In this document: positions 41,191 to 44,937 of the stretch, in pieces | How positions within the stretch are numbered: the stretch's first letter is position 1 | How the letters are laid out: every line of letters starts with the position of its first letter | NCBI RefSeq assembly: GCF_001310775.1 | Contig: NZ_BAZI01000003.1 | Location: 1 to 44,937, forward strand | DNA length: 44,937 bases | Source of the DNA: Stenotrophomonas pictorum JCM 9942 | Lineage (GTDB): Bacteria > Pseudomonadota > Gammaproteobacteria > Xanthomonadales > Xanthomonadaceae | Direction of reading: 5' to 3' | Notes under the pieces: model-generated | What the model saw: the letters and a program-made list of their open reading frames with translations, nothing else | Database searches by the model: none | Told to the model about the DNA's origin: nothing | Position numbers and translations under genes: made by a program

Positions 41191-42083
41191 TTGTCAATTT
41201 CAGGACTTATCACCGCGCTTGCCACCCCGTTCCGGGCTGACGGCGCACTCGACCCGGAAGGCTGGCAGCGCCTGCTGGCGATGCAGCTGCAGGCAGGTGT
41301 TCACGGTGTGGTGGTGGCCGGCTCCACCGGTGAGGCATCCACGCTCTCCGACGAAGAGTATGAAACCCTGCTGCGCTCGGCCGTGGCCGCTGTCGGTGGG
41401 AGGATGCCGGTGCTGGCCGGGACCGGGGTTTCTGGTACCGCGAAGACCATCGATATCACCCGGCGTGCCGCGCGTGCCGGCGCTACCCACGCACTGGTGG
41501 TGACGCCGCCTTATGTGCGCCCCACCCAGGAAGGGCTGCGCCAGCACTATCTGGCCGTGGCTGAGCAGGGCGGATTGCCGGTCGTACTGTACAACGTGCC
41601 CGGCCGCACGGGCTGCGATCTATTGCCCGAAACCGTGGCGGAGCTGGCGGCGCACCCCAATGTCGTCGCGATCAAGGAGGCCGTCAGTGACGTGTCGCGC
41701 CTGAAGGCGTTGCTGGAGCTTCGCAGCGACAGCTTCACCCTGCTCAGTGGCGATGACGCCACCGCAGCGCGTTCCATGCTCGCCGGCGCCGATGGTCTGA
41801 TTTCGGTCGGCTCAAATGCGTTGCCGGGCGCATACCGGTCCTGTGTGATCTGGCCCGTGCCGGCGATGCCGCTGCCGCCGAGGCGTGGGATGCCCGCTTG
41901 CAGCCGTACCATGACTTCTGTGGTGTCGAATCCAATCCGATTCCGGTGAAGGCGCTGTTGCAGCGCGCCGGTATCGGCCACGGCCTGCGTCTGCCACTGT
42001 TGCCGCTTTCCGCCGCGTACCACGCTGCCGCCGATCATCTGGCCGCCGATATCGGTGCGTTGGAAGAACTATCCAGCCACTGA
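41191..42083 (+). CDS. dapA: 4-hydroxy-tetrahydrodipicolinate synthase, TTG start, frameshifted near 41838
   Basis: DapA condenses pyruvate with aspartate semialdehyde, committing carbon to lysine and diaminopimelate. It starts with TTG ([20 protein letters not shown]). Present are [17 protein letters not shown], the catalytic Tyr134 in [11 protein letters not shown], Lys162 forming the Schiff base in [13 protein letters not shown], and [11 protein letters not shown]. The frame is lost within CCGGTCCTGTG; one added base gives [20 protein letters not shown] and then [20 protein letters not shown] to a stop at 42083 (about 297 residues). DapA is essential for the cell wall, so an error is more likely than a mutation. 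Confidence 0.93.
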
Positions 42084-42113
42084 ACTGCAGTGGCCTGAAC
42101 CAGGAGATACACC

Positions 42114-42626
42114 ATGCGTCAAACCTCCACCTTCCGCGTGCTTTCTTTGGCGCTGCTTGCCGTTGTCACCACCGTTGCCGCCACCGGCTGCTTCAAGCGC
42201 GGGGCGCGAGGTGACTACGCCCTGGCGCCGGAAGCCCGTCCGCTGGAAGTGCCGCCCGATCTGACCCTGCCCAACACCGCCGGTGCGGCGCCAGTTCCGG
42301 CATTGGCGTCGGCAGCCAAGCCGGCCGCGGCTTCGGCGGCAACGGTGGCCGCCTCGCAGAGCGGTTTCACTGTCAGTGGTGGTCGCGACGACGTTTTCGG
42401 CAAGGTGGGCGATGCCCTTGCGGCGATCGAGGGCGTGACTATCGCCAGCCGTGCGCAGCTGCTGGGTTCCTACGACGTGGCCTACGAAGGCAGCAACTTC
42501 CTGGTGCGCGTGGTGGCCGTCGATGCGGGCGTCTACGTTTCGGCGGTGGATCCGCGTGGCTTGCCGGCCACCGATGCGGCCGCGCTGAAGTTGATCGCCA
42601 CCTTGAAGGCGCAGCTGGGCGGTTGA
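42114..42626 (+). CDS. BamC/NlpB-like lipoprotein
   Basis: The 170-residue protein has a lipoprotein signal (RVLSLALLAVVTTVAATGC, Cys at residue 26), then KRGARGDYALAPEARPLEVP and the signature PPDLTLP that follows the anchor in BamC (NlpB/DapX), an outer-membrane assembly lipoprotein. The C-terminal part is a single short domain (VFGKVGDALAAIEGVTIASR, FLVRVVAVDAGVYVSAVDPR). The position just downstream of dapA (30 nt) is the classic dapA-nlpB order. It is shorter than E. coli BamC (about 344 residues) with only one helix-grip domain, so I call it BamC-like. Confidence 0.78.
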   Translation: MRQTSTFRVLSLALLAVVTTVAATGCFKRGARGDYALAPEARPLEVPPDLTLPNTAGAAPVPALASAAKPAAASAATVAASQSGFTVSGGRDDVFGKVGDALAAIEGVTIASRAQLLGSYDVAYEGSNFLVRVVAVDAGVYVSAVDPRGLPATDAAALKLIATLKAQLGG

Positions 42627-42649
42627 ACCCGTATTGCCAAGTTGAAAGC

Positions 42650-42678
42650 AAAACGGGCGCCATCGGCGCCCGTTTTCA
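42650..42678. terminator. bidirectional terminator between the BamC-like gene and fdxA
   Basis: AAAACGGGCGCC (42650-42661), ATC loop, GGCGCCCGTTTT (42665-42676). It serves convergent genes on both strands. Confidence 0.9.
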
Positions 42679-42699
42679 TTGTGCTGCCGCTGGCGATGC

Positions 42700-43023
42700 T
42701 CAGCGTTCCAGCAGCTTGAGTTTGTCGGGCTTGCCATCCCATTCGGCGGCATCAGCCGGCGGATCCTTGCGCACGGTCAGCACCGGCCACGCCTTGGCCA
42801 GTTCGGCGTTCAGGGCGACAAAGCCTTCCTGACCGGCTGGCACGTCGTCTTCCGGGAAAATGGCGTTGACCGGGCATTCGGGTTCGCACAGCGTGCAGTC
42901 GATGCACTCATCCGGGTCGATGACCAGGAAGTTCGGGCCCTCGTGGAAACAGTCCACGGGGCAGACTTCAACGCAGTCTGTGTGTTTGCACTTGATGCAG
43001 TTTTCAGTAACGACGAAGGGCAT
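42700..43023 (-). CDS. fdxA: ferredoxin FdxA (7Fe-type)
   Basis: The 107-residue electron carrier starts [20 protein letters not shown]. It has the [3Fe-4S]/[4Fe-4S] cysteine pattern: Cys9, Cys17, Cys21 in [18 protein letters not shown] and [15 protein letters not shown]-terminal helical extension with [20 protein letters not shown] is typical of the Azotobacter FdI type. It is encoded on the strand opposite to dapA and faces tRNA-Glu in the next region. Confidence 0.95.
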   Translation of the reverse strand: MPFVVTENCIKCKHTDCVEVCPVDCFHEGPNFLVIDPDECIDCTLCEPECPVNAIFPEDDVPAGQEGFVALNAELAKAWPVLTVRKDPPADAAEWDGKPDKLKLLER

Positions 43024-43363
43024 GGCAGGGTCCGGCGATTAGCCGCCATATTCTAGTGCACGATGCTGTGCTGGGGCGCACTTGTTCTCATTTGGGGCGG
43101 GGACTCTCGGAGCGTTTGAGCGCTTTCTTTTATGCGCGTGGCCGCCGACGTGGTGGTCTGCGATTCGCCGCCGGGCGCGCGCCGGCAGCCGGCGCCCCGG
43201 TGTGATGGGGCTGTCCGCCAAGGGATGAAGAGGCGAGGGTGTCGTATGGCCGGTCGGACGGTGAGGCGCGCGGATGTGCGCTGAGGGCGCGTGCTTCTCC
43301 GCTCCGCATCGCCCATGCCGGTGCGGCACTCCATCACCGGCGATGTGATCGTCGGGCCTGTAA
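43024..43363. other. GC-rich spacer between fdxA and tRNA-Glu
   Basis: About 340 bp without a convincing gene. The minus-strand reading 43053-43379 is Arg/Pro-rich and has no recognised sequence or ribosome site. I see no RNA fold of a known riboswitch class. Confidence 0.6.
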
Positions 43364-43395
43364 ACGCAAAACCCCGCATAAGCGGGGTTTTGCGT
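43364..43395 (-). terminator. terminator of tRNA-Glu
   Basis: ACGCAAAACCCCGC (43364-43377), a 4-nt loop, GCGGGGTTTTGCGT (43382-43395): a perfect 14-bp stem 16 nt beyond the tRNA's CCA. Confidence 0.85.
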
Positions 43396-43411
43396 GGATC
43401 TGCCGGGCGCG

Positions 43412-43486
43412 TGGCGCTCCCTAGGGGACTCGAACCCCTGTTTTAGCCTTGAGAGGGCCACGTCCTAACCACTAGACGAAGGGAGC
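43412..43486 (-). tRNA. tRNA-Glu (CTC)
   Basis: Acceptor GCTCCCT pairs with AGGGAGC; anticodon loop CTCTCAA gives CTC, reading GAG. T-arm GGGGTTCGAGTCCCC is canonical and CCA is encoded. It is divergent from pcnB. Confidence 0.95.
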
Positions 43487-43489
43487 GTA

Positions 43490-43518
43490 TTGGTCGCGTC
43501 CGGCGAGCGCGCTAGTAT
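43490..43518 (+). promoter_or_regulatory. predicted pcnB promoter
   Basis: TTGGTC (43490-43495) and TAGTAT (43513-43518) are 17 nt apart, predicting initiation near 43525. It abuts the 5' end of the divergent tRNA-Glu gene. Confidence 0.4.
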
Positions 43519-43528
43519 ATGCATCTGG

Positions 43529-44905
43529 TTGCCGCTCGGCAATCCCGCAAACCCAACTGGAAGCGCCAACATCAATTCCACAGTTACAAAGCCGTTCACG
43601 CTGCGCACCATTCCCCGCGACCAGCACACCATCTCGCGCAAGGACATCAGTCCCAATGCATTGCGTGTGCTCTACCGTCTGCGCGAGGCCGGTTTCGCCG
43701 CCTATCTGGTCGGTGGTGCGGTCCGAGATCTTCTGGTGGACGGTCGTCCCAAGGATTTCGACGTGGCCACCGACGCCACGCCCGAGCAGATCAAGCAGCT
43801 CTTCCGCAATTGCCGCCTGATCGGCCGCCGTTTCCGCTTGGCCCATGTGGTGTTCGGGCGCGAAATCATCGAGGTGGCCACGTTTCGCGCCAACACCGAC
43901 GATGGCAGTGGTGATCGCGAGGTCGAGAACGGCATGCTGGTGCGCGACAACGTCTACGGCACGATCGAAGACGATGCGTTGCGCCGCGATTTCACCTGCA
44001 ATGCGCTGTATTACGCGATCGAGGATTTCTCGGTGCGCGATTACACCGGCGGGTTCGAGGATGTGCAGGCGCGCACGATGAAGCTGATCGGCGATCCGGA
44101 GCAGCGCTATCGCGAGGATCCGGTGCGCATGCTGCGCGCGGTACGGCTGGCGGCCAAGCTGGATTTTACGATCGACGAGGCCACGGCCGAGCCGATTCCG
44201 CGTCTGGCCAACCTGCTGGGTGAGGCGGCACCGGCGCGGCTGTTCGAGGAAGTGCTCAAACTGTTCCTTTCCGGGCATGGCGTTGCCGGTTTCGAGGGGC
44301 TGGAGCGCTACGGCCTGCTGGCGGTGCTGTTCCCGGAAAGCGCCGCAGCGCTCAAGAGCAACCGCACCGGCGCCTTGCGCAGCATCCTGATCGAAGGGCT
44401 GCGCAATACCGACGAGCGGGTGGCCAATGACGAGCCTGTGTCGCCGGCATTCCTGTTCGCGTTGCTGCTGTGGCCCGCGTTCTGCCGTTCCTTGATGGCG
44501 CTGCAGAAGCAGGGTGTGGCGATGGAGGAGGCGCAGCGCCGCGCGGCAGACCGGGTGACGCTGCACCAGCTCACCACCATCGCGTTGCCGCGCCGGTTCT
44601 CGCTGCCGATGCAGGAAATCTGGCTGCTGCAATCGCGCTTCAGCTCGCGTCAGCGCAAGCGGGTGTTCCGTACGCTGACCCATCCGCGCTTCCGTGCGGC
44701 ATTTGATTTCCTGATGTTGCGTGGCGTCGCCTCGACCGAGCATGCTGAAGACATCGCGTTCTGGCGCGAAGCGCAACAGCAGTCCGGGCGGCAGCTCGAG
44801 TCTTCGCTTGATGAAATGAATAGCGAGGTGCTGGCAGAGGGGGATGCACCGCGTCGCCGCCGTCGCCGTCGCCGGTCCGGGGCTCCGGCCGCCTCGGGCG
44901 AGTAG
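43529..44905 (+). CDS. pcnB: poly(A) polymerase PcnB (start uncertain, possibly ATC at 43571)
   Basis: PcnB adds 3' poly(A) tails that speed RNA decay. The conserved part begins PFTLRTIPRDQHTISRKDIS; then come the nucleotidyltransferase signature AYLVGGAVRDLLVDGRPKDF with the catalytic DFDVAT, LIGRRFRLAHVVFGREIIEV, RRDFTCNALYYAIEDFSVRD and YREDPVRMLRAVRLAAKL. The end is a highly basic tail with eight Arg in a row. No ATG or GTG lies at a sensible start; TTG 43529 is the canonical candidate inside the transcript but lacks a ribosome site. ATC 43571 has GGAAG 7 nt upstream, a good spacing, and gives 444 residues. E. coli pcnB starts with AUU. Confidence 0.92.
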   Translation: MPLGNPANPTGSANINSTVTKPFTLRTIPRDQHTISRKDISPNALRVLYRLREAGFAAYLVGGAVRDLLVDGRPKDFDVATDATPEQIKQLFRNCRLIGRRFRLAHVVFGREIIEVATFRANTDDGSGDREVENGMLVRDNVYGTIEDDALRRDFTCNALYYAIEDFSVRDYTGGFEDVQARTMKLIGDPEQRYREDPVRMLRAVRLAAKLDFTIDEATAEPIPRLANLLGEAAPARLFEEVLKLFLSGHGVAGFEGLERYGLLAVLFPESAAALKSNRTGALRSILIEGLRNTDERVANDEPVSPAFLFALLLWPAFCRSLMALQKQGVAMEEAQRRAADRVTLHQLTTIALPRRFSLPMQEIWLLQSRFSSRQRKRVFRTLTHPRFRAAFDFLMLRGVASTEHAEDIAFWREAQQQSGRQLESSLDEMNSEVLAEGDAPRRRRRRRRSGAPAASGE

Positions 44906-44910
44906 CCGCG

Positions 44911-44937
44911 ATGGTGCTGGCCTGCGTTGGGCTGGGG
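44911..44937 (+). CDS. folK: start of folK (HPPK), cut by window edge
   Basis: Nine codons, MVLACVGLG, begin 5 nt after the pcnB stop. They match the start of 6-hydroxymethyl-7,8-dihydropterin pyrophosphokinase (V-GLG-N-L), and pcnB-folK is a common pair. The call is based on only nine residues and position. Confidence 0.6.

Noticed and set aside
43053-43379. 108-codon minus-strand frame between fdxA and tRNA-Glu
   Set aside because: Composition is Arg/Pro-rich, no ribosome site, no recognised family, and it runs into the tRNA terminator.

Overview
This is a 44.9-kb, GC-rich piece of a gammaproteobacterial chromosome. It most likely comes from the family Xanthomonadaceae (Xanthomonas/Stenotrophomonas/Pseudoxanthomonas type). 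The evidence is the gene order pyrG-eno-ftsB-ispD-ispF-truD / surE-pcm-yqaA-nlpD, the run lexA-recA-recX-alaS-csrA, a xanthomonad-type LexA operator (TTAGTAGCAATACTACTAA) and the sequences of the proteins. The genus cannot be fixed from this window. Almost everything is conserved housekeeping sequence; the only clearly accessory stretch is about 33.65-35.26 kb.

Layout. 1-5.7 kb: a truncated TIGR03862-type flavoprotein, an FKBP lipoprotein, a DUF6164 membrane protein, tRNA hydroxylase TrhO, a luciferase-like monooxygenase, ExoD and a CorC/HlyC-type CBS membrane protein. 6-10.3 kb: DUF47 protein and Pit phosphate permease, then parE on the opposite strand and a small secreted protein. 10.4-16.3 kb: pyrG, eno, ftsB, ispD, ispF and truD. 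16.3-19.9 kb: an Smr protein (opposite strand) and surE-pcm-yqaA-nlpD. 20-23.4 kb: an Mth938-like protein and a YhbY-type RNA-binding protein (minus), then rlmE and ftsH (plus). 23.5-27.8 kb: a 61-residue membrane protein, folP, miaA, hfq, hflX and a CinA-type amidase. 27.9-33.5 kb: lexA, recA, recX, alaS, csrA and tRNA-Ser(GCT). 33.65-35.26 kb: a small element remnant with an AlpA-like regulator and a chain of tiny overlapping genes, ended by two tRNA-Arg(ACG) genes on the minus strand. 35.5-41.0 kb, all minus: an alpha/beta hydrolase, thiD, a DUF1275 protein, a lipoprotein, phoH, bcp and gcvR. 41.2-44.9 kb: dapA with a BamC-like lipoprotein, fdxA (minus), tRNA-Glu(CTC) (minus), pcnB and the first codons of folK.

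The genes form recognisable functional blocks: phosphate uptake (DUF47-Pit), isoprenoid precursors (ispD-ispF), RNA modification and decay (trhO, truD, rlmE, miaA, hfq, csrA, pcnB), DNA damage response (lexA-recA-recX), cell-envelope maintenance (ftsB, nlpD, ftsH, BamC-like) and amino-acid metabolism (dapA, gcvR).

The most striking property is technical or evolutionary. At least ten otherwise intact genes, including the essential alaS and dapA, are broken by single-base indels, nearly all 1-nt losses. This looks like uncorrected sequencing or assembly error rather than gene decay, and coordinates for those genes span both pieces. The biologically interesting signals are a probable non-AUG (ATC) start of pcnB, a lexA promoter whose operator overlaps the -10 box and predicts a leaderless mRNA, and the tRNA-associated element lying between csrA/tRNA-Ser and tRNA-Arg, which carries an alpA gene with an in-frame amber codon.
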